Shown here one piece after another: positions 50,839 through 59,812 of a stretch of DNA of 64,000 bases. This stretch comes from Candidatus Gastranaerophilales bacterium. Its GTDB lineage: Bacteria > Cyanobacteriota > Vampirovibrionia > Gastranaerophilales > Gastranaerophilaceae. The stretch is taken from positions 1 through 64,000 of the forward strand of contig CALVBU010000001.1 in the NCBI GenBank assembly GCA_944325875.1, given 5' to 3'. The notes beneath the pieces were generated by a model. The model did no database searches. It worked only from the letters and a program-made list of their open reading frames with translations, and had not been told where the DNA came from. Every line of letters starts with the position of its first letter. Position 1 is the first letter of the stretch. A program made the position numbers and the translations under genes.

Positions 50839-52083
50839 ATGACAATAGATTTATCAACAGTAAAATTGAATACTATTATTAATCAGGAAGATTACACTAA
50901 GCAAGATTCCGAACTAAGTGCATCTACTACTGTGGCAGATGATGCTTGGTTGTTATCCATTACTTCACGTTATAACAAAAACGCATTAATGGATGTGGAA
51001 AGAATCATGAGTGAATCAGATGTTTATGACGGTACTGTAGAATCAGAAATTGATCGTATTGTTAATGAAGCTGACCAAATTTCTGCTGTTTTAAAAGAAA
51101 ATACTAATGTTTTAAATTCAGATGCAGTTAAATCACTTGACCAATCATTAAGAGCTACTACTGCAAAAACAATAGGGTTTGTTCAATACACCAGCAAATC
51201 TAAAATAAATTCTACAACTGATACAACATCAATCAAAAATTCAATTGTCGCTAATAATGAACAAGAAAGACAACTAATTTCTGATTCAATAGATATAATG
51301 GTTGAATGGTTAGACGATTATATAAACAATTATAATGTTAGAACTGCACAAGGAAATGCTGCAGGAGACTCTGAAGTAAAATTATCATTCCTTTTGGAAA
51401 TTAGAAAAGCAATTGAAAATTGTGATTTTGAAGTAGGTTTTGGAACCGTAGGTGATACAGGTTCTGAAGATTTTACATCAAATGATAAAACAATGGGTTC
51501 TTATAATCCAAGTATGATGGCATATGCGGATGGATCACTTGTAGGATATGATACATACCATCTTAACGGTCCAGGAAGAAATATTTTATTAAATCCAGAT
51601 TATTTTATGCCTAAAAGAGCTTATGCAAATCTTGACGAATTAAAAGCTGCAATTCAAGGTGGAACTGAAAGTTTTAAGCCTGTAGACCTCTTGATAGATG
51701 ACGCAGCTTACAACAGTTACTGCAAAACAAACTTGGCAGTTACATTATGGCACGAATTAATTCACTCAACACATATCTATAACGAATATGTTACTTATTA
51801 CGCAACAGATGCATATGAAGATGATATTGCAAATAAATATATAGAAGGATTCTCTAACGATAGTCTTTACTTCCTAAGACAAGTTTTCCCAGGGTCATTT
51901 ACAGACAAAGGTATGACATATGAACAAGCTGGTGTAACTCACTACTTTGATAACTACAATGACGTTGTTGAATTTGCTTGGGATGCAATACAAAACAACA
52001 AAGAAGCTTTCGATTTATATATGCCAGGAGTTACAAAAGCTGAATTTGAAGCAGAATTGAAAAACTTTATGGCTACAGCGTAG
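50839..52083 (+). CDS. HELIH zinc metalloprotease-like protein, candidate secreted effector
   Basis: A 414-residue protein. LAVTLWHELIHSTHIYNEY contains the HExxH zinc motif (H305, E306, H309). Before it lies a structured segment with GPGRNILLNPDYF. This layout resembles the M91/NleD-type effector peptidases (HELIHA-like helix after a beta segment), but the match rests on the motif and its context only. The N-terminal 170 residues are helical and Ser/Thr-rich; no Sec signal is present. It is co-transcribed with the 48791 protein, which suggests it is exported or assembled together with it. It overlaps the converging 52073 gene by 11 bp. Confidence 0.65.
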   Translation: MTIDLSTVKLNTIINQEDYTKQDSELSASTTVADDAWLLSITSRYNKNALMDVERIMSESDVYDGTVESEIDRIVNEADQISAVLKENTNVLNSDAVKSLDQSLRATTAKTIGFVQYTSKSKINSTTDTTSIKNSIVANNEQERQLISDSIDIMVEWLDDYINNYNVRTAQGNAAGDSEVKLSFLLEIRKAIENCDFEVGFGTVGDTGSEDFTSNDKTMGSYNPSMMAYADGSLVGYDTYHLNGPGRNILLNPDYFMPKRAYANLDELKAAIQGGTESFKPVDLLIDDAAYNSYCKTNLAVTLWHELIHSTHIYNEYVTYYATDAYEDDIANKYIEGFSNDSLYFLRQVFPGSFTDKGMTYEQAGVTHYFDNYNDVVEFAWDAIQNNKEAFDLYMPGVTKAEFEAELKNFMATA

Positions 52084-53542
52084 AGTCATTATTATTTGTA
52101 GGATTTGACTGCTGCTGCTTTTGAAGTTTTTCTTGTTCTTTGGCCGCTTTTTCCTGTTCTTTTTGAAGTTTACGTTGAGCCTTTTCAGCTTCTCGCTGCT
52201 TTTTCTTCTGCAACTTTTCAGCTTCTTTTTGATCTCTTATAGCTTTTTGTTCTTCATATTTTTGAACAGTATCATTCTGAGTAGTAGACCCTTCTACCTT
52301 ATTTTGATATTTATATTCTTTTAAGTCTTTTTTGTAGTCAGTATTCATTTGTTTAATTGTTGTTTTGTACTCAACATTCATTTCTTTTAATTCAGCTTTA
52401 TCCTCAGCTTTTTTACGTTTTTCTTCAGCTTTTTCAAAACGCTTTGCTTGCTGTTCTTCTACTTGCAACTGATCTGGAGGAACCACTCCATCTTGGACTA
52501 TTTTAAATCCATTAATACTAATTTGCACATCTTTATTATTGAAAGAAATAAGTCTTGTCTGGTCACCCTTACTATCTATACTCCACGAACCTAAAAATAC
52601 AGGATCAGCCCCAGTATAGGCGTACGCATAAGAAACAACTCTATCCGGCTCATTAATATCAAAACCTAAAGGATATATATCCCAACGTTTATCATCAAGA
52701 TTAACGTCCTTATACTGTTTCCAGTAATAGACGATTGCAGCTCTAAGTTCCTTTAAATCATAAGATGTTTTTGTAGTAAAGTCATACACTATTGCATTAG
52801 TCTGCCAAATACCATCTTTTGAATATCCAACTTTCTCTTTAATTAAAAGCTTCGATCCATCAGCAGAAAAATCTATTGGTGTAAGAGTTCTAAAAGAATA
52901 ATTGTCTGTAATAGATTTATCAGTAGAAAGTATTGGATCCGGCCAACGGTGCATAACATTAGCTTTCATAATTTTATTTAAGTTGGTTTCATTTTTTTCA
53001 AGAGGAATTACAAATAAATCACAAGCTACTGCTGCACTTGAAGGATAATAGTAAATAGAAGGATATACAAGAATTGAAAAATCAGGAGATACTATACCTT
53101 GAGCATTTTGCTGTCTTGTCGCATAAAATTTCCTTTTTATAGATAATTCAGGACTTCCTGGTGGATTATTATATCTGACAATTTTGTATGTAGGTTGAGG
53201 AACATACTTCATATCTGACCCTTTTTCTACTTTAGGAATTTCAATATCCAATGTGGTCTTGTCTTTTGGGGCAGAAAGTAATTCATATTCTTCAACAGTC
53301 ATAAATCCGGAAGGATTTCTATCTAAAACCTTACGTTCATATTTTTCTTTCACTTCCTGTTTTTGAACATTATGAATGTATTTCATTTCCTGTTCTCTAG
53401 CATCGCCTTTAAACGGAGCAGAAATATTCTTTTTGATTTGAGTCATATCAATCTCAGGCAAATCCCAATCCGGCATTTCCCAAGCTAAAGCAGAAAGTGA
53501 ACTCAAACATAGCGCTAAAAGAACAGGAATAAACTTCCGCAT
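52073..53542 (-). CDS. Secreted protein with Lys/Glu/Gln coiled tail
   Basis: A 489-residue protein with a Sec signal (MRKFIPVLLALCLSSLSALA). The middle (about 100-345) is beta-rich with repeated Asp/Gly-Ser-Lys turns (FSADGSKLLIKEK, FSILVYPSIYYYPSS), reminiscent of a beta-propeller. The last 130 residues are a charged Lys/Glu/Gln coiled coil. It is probably periplasmic or surface-attached; no family is recognised. It lies directly behind the two-component genes (1 bp after the response regulator stop), so it may be in their operon. Confidence 0.72.
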   Translation of the reverse strand: MRKFIPVLLALCLSSLSALAWEMPDWDLPEIDMTQIKKNISAPFKGDAREQEMKYIHNVQKQEVKEKYERKVLDRNPSGFMTVEEYELLSAPKDKTTLDIEIPKVEKGSDMKYVPQPTYKIVRYNNPPGSPELSIKRKFYATRQQNAQGIVSPDFSILVYPSIYYYPSSAAVACDLFVIPLEKNETNLNKIMKANVMHRWPDPILSTDKSITDNYSFRTLTPIDFSADGSKLLIKEKVGYSKDGIWQTNAIVYDFTTKTSYDLKELRAAIVYYWKQYKDVNLDDKRWDIYPLGFDINEPDRVVSYAYAYTGADPVFLGSWSIDSKGDQTRLISFNNKDVQISINGFKIVQDGVVPPDQLQVEEQQAKRFEKAEEKRKKAEDKAELKEMNVEYKTTIKQMNTDYKKDLKEYKYQNKVEGSTTQNDTVQKYEEQKAIRDQKEAEKLQKKKQREAEKAQRKLQKEQEKAAKEQEKLQKQQQSNPTNNNDSTL

Positions 53543-53543
53543 T

Positions 53544-54209
53544 TTAAACGAGTCCTTCTTTCATTGCCATAGCAGTGGCCTTAGCTCTTGTTCTTACATA
53601 CAATTTTTGTAATATGCTATGCACATGAGTCTTTGTTGTAGAAATTGTAATACAAAGCTTATCTGCAATTTGTGGATTGGTTAGGCCATCTACAATAAGA
53701 GCAAGGACATCCATTTCTCTTTCAGTTAATCCATATAAATTTTTACCAAGTTTATAGTTAATCTCACCACGACGACCTTCTGAGATATTAGTGCGTCTGA
53801 TGTTTGTTAGTACAACTTTTGCAATAGCAGGATCAAGCCAGCCAGTACCTTCACTTACAGCAAGAACAGCAGAAATAGTTTGATCAACAGTTGCACCTTT
53901 TGTTATATAACCGTCAGCACCTGCCTGAAATGCATCAAAAATATCGTCTTCATCTTCTCTTGACGTATACATTAAAACCTTAATTTCAGGATTGTCTTCT
54001 TTTATAAGTCTGGTTGCTTCAATCCCATCAATAGTTGGCAGACCAATATCCATTATAACCAAATCAGGTTTTATTGCTAAAGCCTTATCTACACCTTCTT
54101 GTCCGTCTACAGCCATATCAGCAATTTCAATATTAGGATTTTTGCTCAATACAACAGACAAGGCAACTCTAGCCATATCCTGATCTTCAATAATAAGTAC
54201 CTTAACCAT
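53544..54209 (-). CDS. NarL/FixJ-type response regulator
   Basis: A 221-residue regulator: receiver domain with phospho-acceptor D54 (VIMDIGLPTIDG), the Thr/Ser switch YTSRE and Lys in YITKGA, then a LuxR-type HTH (LTEREMDVLALIVDGLTNPQ, IADKLCITISTTKTHVHSIL). It overlaps the histidine kinase gene by 8 bp, so the two are a cognate pair. Targets are unknown. Confidence 0.95.
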   Translation of the reverse strand: MVKVLIIEDQDMARVALSVVLSKNPNIEIADMAVDGQEGVDKALAIKPDLVIMDIGLPTIDGIEATRLIKEDNPEIKVLMYTSREDEDDIFDAFQAGADGYITKGATVDQTISAVLAVSEGTGWLDPAIAKVVLTNIRRTNISEGRRGEINYKLGKNLYGLTEREMDVLALIVDGLTNPQIADKLCITISTTKTHVHSILQKLYVRTRAKATAMAMKEGLV

Positions 54210-55782
54210 TTATTACCTGTCTTTCTTCTTTCACAATATCTGTCAACAAAAATGTAAATTCACTGCCTTTATTTAGTTTGCTTTCAAGCCATATCTTACC
54301 GCCATGAGCCTCAATGATTTGTCTTGACAAGTACAAACCAAGCCCAGTACCAGTAGAACGTTTTTTACTTGTTCCTTGAGAAAATCTGTTAAATAAATTT
54401 GGAATATCTTCTTTAGGAATACCATTACCGTTATCTGTAACAGAGAAAATAAAATCTCCTGATTGGACTTTAGCAAGGATTTCAATTTCCCCATCTTTGT
54501 TAGTGTAGTTAACAGCATTACCACATAAATTAATAATTACACGTTTGAGTTCAGCTTTATCAGCAAGAATTTCAGTATCGTCAGTAATATCTCCCAAATC
54601 AAGCCTGAAATTAATATTTTTCTTGGCTGCTAAAGGTTTTAATTCCTCATAGCACTGAACAACCAAATCTTTGACAGAAAATACAGTTTTACAAAGTTCT
54701 AATTTACCGCTTTCAAAGCGATACACTTCTAAAAGTGCATTTACTAATCCTAAAAGATCTTCATTACTCTTTAGCATTGTTGATAGTAGCACTGCTTGTT
54801 TTTCTTCAACAGGGCCTAAAGATCCGTCCAAGAAAAATTTTAAAGTTTGAATTGCGGCTAAAAGTGGAGTTCTTAAATCATGAGTCAATGTAGCTATAAA
54901 ATCATCACGTAATCTTTCTGTTTCTTTATGTTTGCTTACGTCACGAATTACACCAACAAACTTATTACTTTCATCATTAATAGCTGCAAAATTAATTTCA
55001 ACAGGGACTTTGCTATCGCCTAATGAATTTCTAATATAACAATCTTTAATAAGTAAATCATTAGAATCATTAGAAAGTCCCATTATAACACCATTTGAAT
55101 TCTCTCTAATGTTTTCAGAAAATTTACCCATTGAGGCAATTTCTTGGAATTTCTTTTTACATAAAGACAATTCACTCAAACCTGTCATATTTTCACACGC
55201 AGGATTTGCTTGTTCTATATTACCTTTTGAATCAATAATAATAATGCCATCAGCACAATAATTAATAATGCCAGACAATTTACTGTTAGCAATAGTCAAG
55301 TCTTTTGTGCGTTCTGCAACTAATTCTTCTAAAGAAGTTGAATAGATTTCGAGTTGTTTTTTAGCTTTTTCAAGCTGCTCAATCTTATCTCGTAAATCAC
55401 TCAATATATGACTTCTTTCTATACCATTACGGATATTAAAAAGTAAGTCATCATTATCCCAAGGCTTTTCTATATACTTATATAAACCGATTTCATTTAT
55501 GGCTCTAATTGCATTTTCTTTATCTGCATAACCTGTAAGTAAAATCATACTTACTTCAGGATAGAGTTTTTTTGCTTCTCTAAGAAACTCCAAACCATTC
55601 ATTTCCGGCATTATAAAATCTGAAATTATGATATCAGGAGTATTGGTCTTTAAAAATTCAACTGCTTCAATAGGATTATTAAAACAGTTTATATCACTAA
55701 ATCCTTCAACCCTAAGCAGGGTTTTGAAGGAAGAAGTCACCATTTTTTCGTCGTCTACAATTACAATTTTCCCATCTATCAT
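54202..55782 (-). CDS. Hybrid sensor kinase: receiver-PAS-HisKA-HATPase
   Basis: About 526 residues from the ATG at 55782. Order: N-terminal receiver with D55 (IIISDFIMPEMNG), a coiled linker, a PAS domain (IINYCADGIIIIDSKGNIEQ), a HisKA helix with the phospho-His (FIATLTHDLRTPLLAAIQTL), and an HATPase domain with N, G1 and G2 boxes (NLCGNAVNYTNKDG, DNGNGIPKED, GTGLGLYLSRQIIEAHGG). No membrane segment is seen, so it is a soluble sensor that can receive a phosphate at its own receiver. The longer frame to 55839 adds 19 residues without support. Confidence 0.93.
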   Translation of the reverse strand: MIDGKIVIVDDEKMVTSSFKTLLRVEGFSDINCFNNPIEAVEFLKTNTPDIIISDFIMPEMNGLEFLREAKKLYPEVSMILLTGYADKENAIRAINEIGLYKYIEKPWDNDDLLFNIRNGIERSHILSDLRDKIEQLEKAKKQLEIYSTSLEELVAERTKDLTIANSKLSGIINYCADGIIIIDSKGNIEQANPACENMTGLSELSLCKKKFQEIASMGKFSENIRENSNGVIMGLSNDSNDLLIKDCYIRNSLGDSKVPVEINFAAINDESNKFVGVIRDVSKHKETERLRDDFIATLTHDLRTPLLAAIQTLKFFLDGSLGPVEEKQAVLLSTMLKSNEDLLGLVNALLEVYRFESGKLELCKTVFSVKDLVVQCYEELKPLAAKKNINFRLDLGDITDDTEILADKAELKRVIINLCGNAVNYTNKDGEIEILAKVQSGDFIFSVTDNGNGIPKEDIPNLFNRFSQGTSKKRSTGTGLGLYLSRQIIEAHGGKIWLESKLNKGSEFTFLLTDIVKEERQVING

Positions 55783-55844
55783 AATAATTTTATAATACGA
55801 TATTTTTTTTATAGGGACAAATTGTTTACAAAATTGCAATAATT

Positions 55845-55873
55845 AAGGCGGTTCAGAATAAAAGAACCGCCTT
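55845..55873 (-). terminator. Weak terminator hairpin after ferritin
   Basis: 10-bp stem AAGGCGGTTC / GAACCGCCTT, but the minus-strand tail is AATTATT, not a clean U-run. Confidence 0.5.
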
Positions 55874-55879
55874 TGAAAT

Positions 55880-56392
55880 TTAGCAAGAATAATTATGATG
55901 CTTATACTCGCGTTTTGCAAGTTCAATATCTATGTGATATAGAATTGATTTTTCTTCTCCAAACATTTTTAATTTTTTAATTATATCTAATACATTAGCT
56001 TCTTCTTCTACTTGTTCTGCAATGTACCAGTCAATGAAGTTTCTTGTAGCAAGATCACATTCGGATTCAGTCATTCCTGCTACAGATTCTATGCTTTCTG
56101 TAACTGTTTTTTCGTGAGCATAGATTTTCTCAAAAACCTGAAGAGGATTTTGCATATCACAATCAGGTGCTTCAATGTGTTTTAAGTCGACATTACCATT
56201 TCTTGCAATTAAATAATCAAAAAGAATCATTCCATGATCGACCTCTTCACGAGCTTGAATCTTTGTCCAATTAGAAAATCCTTTAAGACCAATTTCATCA
56301 AAATAAGCAGACATAGCAAGATACAAATAAGCGGAATAGAATTCCTTATTAATTTGTGCATTTAAAATTTCCTCAATTTTTTTATTAATCAC
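55880..56392 (-). CDS. ftnA: Ferritin
   Basis: A 170-residue ferritin, the iron-storage cage with ferroxidase site. Seen: INKEFYSAYLYLAMSAYFDE (first helix with a ligand Glu), REEVDHGMILFDYL (Glu/His ligands), and WYIAEQVEEEANV (third-helix Glu ligands). I choose the GTG at 56392: GGGAGG lies 6 nt before it, the product then starts INKKIEEILNAQ like other ferritins, and the codon overlaps the desulfoferrodoxin stop by 8 bp. The ATG at 56413 lies inside the upstream gene and lacks such a site. Confidence 0.94.
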   Translation of the reverse strand: MINKKIEEILNAQINKEFYSAYLYLAMSAYFDEIGLKGFSNWTKIQAREEVDHGMILFDYLIARNGNVDLKHIEAPDCDMQNPLQVFEKIYAHEKTVTESIESVAGMTESECDLATRNFIDWYIAEQVEEEANVLDIIKKLKMFGEEKSILYHIDIELAKREYKHHNYSC

Positions 56393-56777
56393 TTTCGCCC
56401 TCCCATAGACCATGTAAGTTACAATATTCTAAAGCTTTTTCTTTACCAAGTTTTTCTTCAAGAATCATTTTAGCTTCCTCTCCAGGATGTAAATATTGAA
56501 GTTTTACTCGATTTTTATCTTCAGAAATAGATTCAATAAACATAATATAGTGATCATCATTCATTGGATGCAGAGTACTACCCACTTGAATTTCACAACC
56601 AATTTCTTTATGAACATACACAGGTACATGTTTTTCTAAGCCAACATTATCAGCAGAATTTGGTTTCATTAGTTTCATAGGCTGCCCGCAACAAACTAAT
56701 TCTCCCTCACCTGATAATATGACTTGCACTAAATTACCGCAAATTTCACAGCGATACATTTCTAATCTTTCAGTCAT
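56385..56777 (-). CDS. dfx: Desulfoferrodoxin (superoxide reductase, 2Fe type)
   Basis: A 130-residue class I superoxide reductase. The desulforedoxin centre is C10, C13, C29, C30 (CEIC and CC); the catalytic centre ligands H50, H70, H76, C119 and H122 are in place (EKHVPVYV, LHPMNDDHYI, YCNLHGLWE). It reduces superoxide to peroxide without making oxygen, in line with an anaerobe. GGGAG before 56777 marks the start; the longer frame from 56834 has no site. It forms an operon with ferritin, so iron released under stress can be stored. Confidence 0.96.
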   Translation of the reverse strand: MTERLEMYRCEICGNLVQVILSGEGELVCCGQPMKLMKPNSADNVGLEKHVPVYVHKEIGCEIQVGSTLHPMNDDHYIMFIESISEDKNRVKLQYLHPGEEAKMILEEKLGKEKALEYCNLHGLWEGESD

Positions 56778-56908
56778 AAGTTTCTCCCTTTCAAAGAAAT
56801 AGTATTCTGTTTGAATAAGAAAAACATTCGACACCTTAACTAAGTAAATGAATTAATAATTCTTAATAAAAAAGCAAAAATAATTTTGTTTACTTTTAAA
56901 ATATTATT

Positions 56909-57646
56909 ATGAAAATTCAACGCATTTCTTTTGGCTCTTATTCTAATAATCAAAACTTGTCTCCTATAAATTCAGGAGAAAATCGTGAATTTTTATTTTA
57001 TCCTAAAAAGAAAGAAGAAGCTAACTTTAAGCCTTTAGTTCTAAAGTTTTTGGGTTCACTTGCGGCTATTGCGGTTGGTGTAACTTTATACAACCTCAGA
57101 CGCAACAAAGTACCACTTAGTGTCGTTGACATTCAAGATAAAGCAAAAGGACTTAATGCTATTAATTTTAGAAGAACTGCTCTCGAATTAAAAAAGAAGA
57201 TCCTTTATCCAATAAAGACTGAAACGACTAATAAACACGGAACATTTAATTCCGGCTTAATTCTATCTGATACTAAAGATCAACCTTTAAAAGAGGTTCT
57301 AGCTGCCTTTAGTGAACATGCAGAAGCGTTAGGAATTAGAACAAAAGAAATTCCGGACAATCTAAATAAATCAGATCGTAGAAAATGGGTATTTAATGCA
57401 ATTAAAGAAGCTGAAAATAACTATAAAGAAACAAAACAATTTACTATAATTAATATTGGAAACCTTGATAATTTGGTTGACTTAAAAATAGTTAAATCAA
57501 AGAACAGTGCTATTGAAGATAAACTTATAGAAATTAACAAAAACGTGTATTCAGGAATAGTTTGGACAGCTTGGACAAATAATACAAAATCAATACCAAT
57601 GTATTATAACAATTTACCGGTCTTGGTAACAAAACTTGTAGACTAA
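56909..57646 (+). CDS. Hypothetical membrane-anchored protein
   Basis: A 245-residue protein. An ISFGS motif near the N-terminus (MKIQRISFGSYSNN) is followed by one membrane helix (about 44-65: PLVLKFLGSLAAIAVGVTLY) and a soluble basic alpha/beta domain (YNNLPVLVTKLVD at the end). No family is recognised. It has no clear ribosome site. The SRP RNA promoter begins 11 bp before its stop codon. Confidence 0.65.
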   Translation: MKIQRISFGSYSNNQNLSPINSGENREFLFYPKKKEEANFKPLVLKFLGSLAAIAVGVTLYNLRRNKVPLSVVDIQDKAKGLNAINFRRTALELKKKILYPIKTETTNKHGTFNSGLILSDTKDQPLKEVLAAFSEHAEALGIRTKEIPDNLNKSDRRKWVFNAIKEAENNYKETKQFTIINIGNLDNLVDLKIVKSKNSAIEDKLIEINKNVYSGIVWTAWTNNTKSIPMYYNNLPVLVTKLVD

Positions 57647-57664
57647 AACAATTTGTGGTATTAT
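57636..57664 (+). promoter_or_regulatory. Promoter of the SRP RNA
   Basis: TTGTAG (57636-57641), a 17-bp spacer and TATTAT (57659-57664), 7 bp before the RNA 5' end. It overlaps the end of the upstream coding region. Confidence 0.75.
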
Positions 57665-57671
57665 AAATTTA

Positions 57672-57934
57672 GCCGTGCTCCACGGGGAATTGCAATCCCT
57701 CGACCCGAAGTTAATGCGGGGTGCAGAGTCTGTTGTGAGGGTTCGGTAAGTAATATTGAAAATTAAATTATTGGTGATATTCAAGGACAAGATGGCGTAA
57801 GCTGTCGAACCGTGTCAGGATGGAAACATAGCAGCACTAAGGCAATCCTTGCGGGTGTTTTGTTTTTGAAAGGAGATAATTTAATCGGATGTATTTCTTA
57901 TCTGATTCGATAGACAGAAGGCACGGCTTTTTTA
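57672..57934 (+). ncRNA. ffs: Signal recognition particle RNA, large type
   Basis: About 260 nt, closed by a terminal helix GCCGTGC (57672-57678) / GCACGGC (57921-57927) and ending in a T-run. The Ffh-binding domain is clear: CAGG-ATG-GAAA-CAT-AGCAGC (near 57815-57836) is the conserved internal loop, a 3-bp stem and a GNRA tetraloop. The length and long 5' arm indicate the Alu-domain-containing type, as in Bacillus, not the 4.5S type. The FtsY/Ffh pathway targets membrane proteins to SecY. Confidence 0.9.
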
Positions 57935-58885
57935 TTTTAATTCTGTATCTTTAATATATCTTGGACGAGCTTTTACTTCTCTAAAAACTTGGCCGACATA
58001 TTCTCCAATAATCCCTATGCAAAATAGTTGAATACCGCCAAATACACATAAAAGAATTATTGTTGTAGCCATTCCGTTAGGAGCATTATTGTGGAAGAAT
58101 TTTTCAAATACAGCTTCCACACCGACTATAAAACCAAAAAACGCCATTAAAAAGCCAAGAACAGTAATGAATCTAAGCGGAACAATGCTAAATGATGTTA
58201 TTCCGTTAAGAGATAATTCCATTAATTTTACTAAATTAAACTTTGATTTTCCAGCCATACGCTGTTTAACATCAAAATGCACATAAGCTGTTTTTAATCC
58301 TAATTCGTGGAAAAATCCTCTTAAAAACAATGCATTTTCATGATATTGAGACATCAATTCAAGTGCACGTCTGCTAATAAGTCTATAATCAGAATGATTA
58401 ACAGGAATTCTAACTCCCATTAAATTCATTAATTTATAAAACATTAATGCAGTTGTCTTTTTAAAGAATGAATCAGTTTTTCTGTCATTTCTAATACCTG
58501 AGACAATATCAAAACCTTTCATATACTCATCAACAAATTTTTCAATGGCCCATTCATCTTGTTGCAAATCTGCATCAATAGAAACCACACAATCACAACC
58601 TATAGCACGAACACCTTCAAGTCCTGCTATAAGAGCTTTTTGGTTTCCGTAATTTCTTATAAATTTTTGGGCTTTTACAAGATTATTTTTAGAATGAAGT
58701 TCTTTAATAATTTCCCATGTCGAATCTGAAGATCCGTCATCAACAAGATATAAATAACTATCTGATTTAATTTTATCCTTTTCAATTAACGAGTTAATCA
58801 CTAAAAATAGCTTTTCAACAGTATTTCTAATACATAACTCTTCATTAAAACAAGGGATAATAATCGCTAAAGTGGGCTTATCCAT
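57932..58885 (-). CDS. GT2 glycosyltransferase, GtrB/ArnC/DPM1-like
   Basis: A 317-residue family 2 glycosyltransferase. Seen: LAIIIPCFNEELCIRNTVEK at the start, LVDDGSSDSTWEII, the DxD-type SIDADLQQDEWAI, and QRMAGKSKFN near residue 205, followed by two membrane helices (about 235-255 and 268-290). This is the layout of enzymes that load a polyprenyl phosphate with a sugar (GtrB, ArnC). It is divergent from hpnK. The stop lies in the SRP RNA terminator region. Confidence 0.9.
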   Translation of the reverse strand: MDKPTLAIIIPCFNEELCIRNTVEKLFLVINSLIEKDKIKSDSYLYLVDDGSSDSTWEIIKELHSKNNLVKAQKFIRNYGNQKALIAGLEGVRAIGCDCVVSIDADLQQDEWAIEKFVDEYMKGFDIVSGIRNDRKTDSFFKKTTALMFYKLMNLMGVRIPVNHSDYRLISRRALELMSQYHENALFLRGFFHELGLKTAYVHFDVKQRMAGKSKFNLVKLMELSLNGITSFSIVPLRFITVLGFLMAFFGFIVGVEAVFEKFFHNNAPNGMATTIILLCVFGGIQLFCIGIIGEYVGQVFREVKARPRYIKDTELK

Positions 58886-58969
58886 AAAAACCTCAATTCT
58901 GTAACAACTTGCCTAAACAGACAATTCTATAATATAATAATTTAGATTGGAGTGCAATAGAACATTAAG

Positions 58970-59812
58970 ATGAATAAAAAACAATTTATATTAAACGCTG
59001 ATGATTTTGGAATGAGCCACGATTTTAACAGAGCGGTTTTAGATGGCTATAATTATGGATTTTTGACAAGTGCAAGTATTTGCGCAAATGGATCGGCATT
59101 TGACAGTGCTATCAACGAAATATTACCTGAATGTCAAAACCTTGGACTAGGCGTACATCTAAATATTATTGAAGGAAAATCATTAACACATGCAGAATGT
59201 TTAACCGACAATAATTCAAACTTTAACAAGGGATACTTGTGGTTCATTCTAAATAGCGGAAAAAAAGAAGTTCTTAATACAATTGAAAAAGAATTTCGTG
59301 CTCAAATTGAAAAAGTCCAAAGCGTTGCAAAAGTTGATCATATCGATTCACATGTACATGTTCACGCAATACCGCAAATTTTCAGATTAACAGCAAGACT
59401 TGCTAAGGAATATGGTATTCCATACATTAGAACTCAACATGAAGAATTTTATGTAGTTCCAAATTCAAAGAAAAATTACAAACCTGCATTCTATGTAAAT
59501 ATTATAAAAGTAATTTTGCTCAATCTTTTTACAGCAAGAAACAAAAAAACAGTTAAAGAATTCGGCTTAAAGACAAATGATAACCTAATTGGAGTCGGCT
59601 ATACTGGAATGATGGAATCCCAAACCTTGGAATATGGCCTAAAAGCTATAGAAGATGCTGATTGTATAGCAGAATGTCTTATTCATCCTTGCAAATACGC
59701 AAATGAAAAATTAGACAGTCATTATGCAGAATTTCAGCTTTCTCTAGATAAAATATTGAAAGATACAATATTTAGACTTGGGTTTGAAATTACTAACTGT
59801 AAAAACTTATGA
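58970..59812 (+). CDS. YdjC/ChbG/HpnK-family deacetylase
   Basis: A 280-residue YdjC-fold carbohydrate deacetylase. Metal-site residues are visible: Asp in LNADDFGMSHDFN, His in GLGVHLNIIEG and the paired His in IDSHVHVHAIP. Relatives deacetylate chitooligosaccharides (ChbG) or act in hopanoid modification (HpnK); which applies here is unknown. It overlaps the PLD gene by 4 bp (ATGA) and diverges from the GT2 gene. Together they may modify a lipid-linked sugar. Confidence 0.88.
   Translation: MNKKQFILNADDFGMSHDFNRAVLDGYNYGFLTSASICANGSAFDSAINEILPECQNLGLGVHLNIIEGKSLTHAECLTDNNSNFNKGYLWFILNSGKKEVLNTIEKEFRAQIEKVQSVAKVDHIDSHVHVHAIPQIFRLTARLAKEYGIPYIRTQHEEFYVVPNSKKNYKPAFYVNIIKVILLNLFTARNKKTVKEFGLKTNDNLIGVGYTGMMESQTLEYGLKAIEDADCIAECLIHPCKYANEKLDSHYAEFQLSLDKILKDTIFRLGFEITNCKNL

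Noticed and set aside
57672-57934. Riboswitch or T-box upstream of a gene
   Set aside because: The paired ends, GNRA-capped CAGG/AGCAGC domain and converging downstream gene identify SRP RNA instead.
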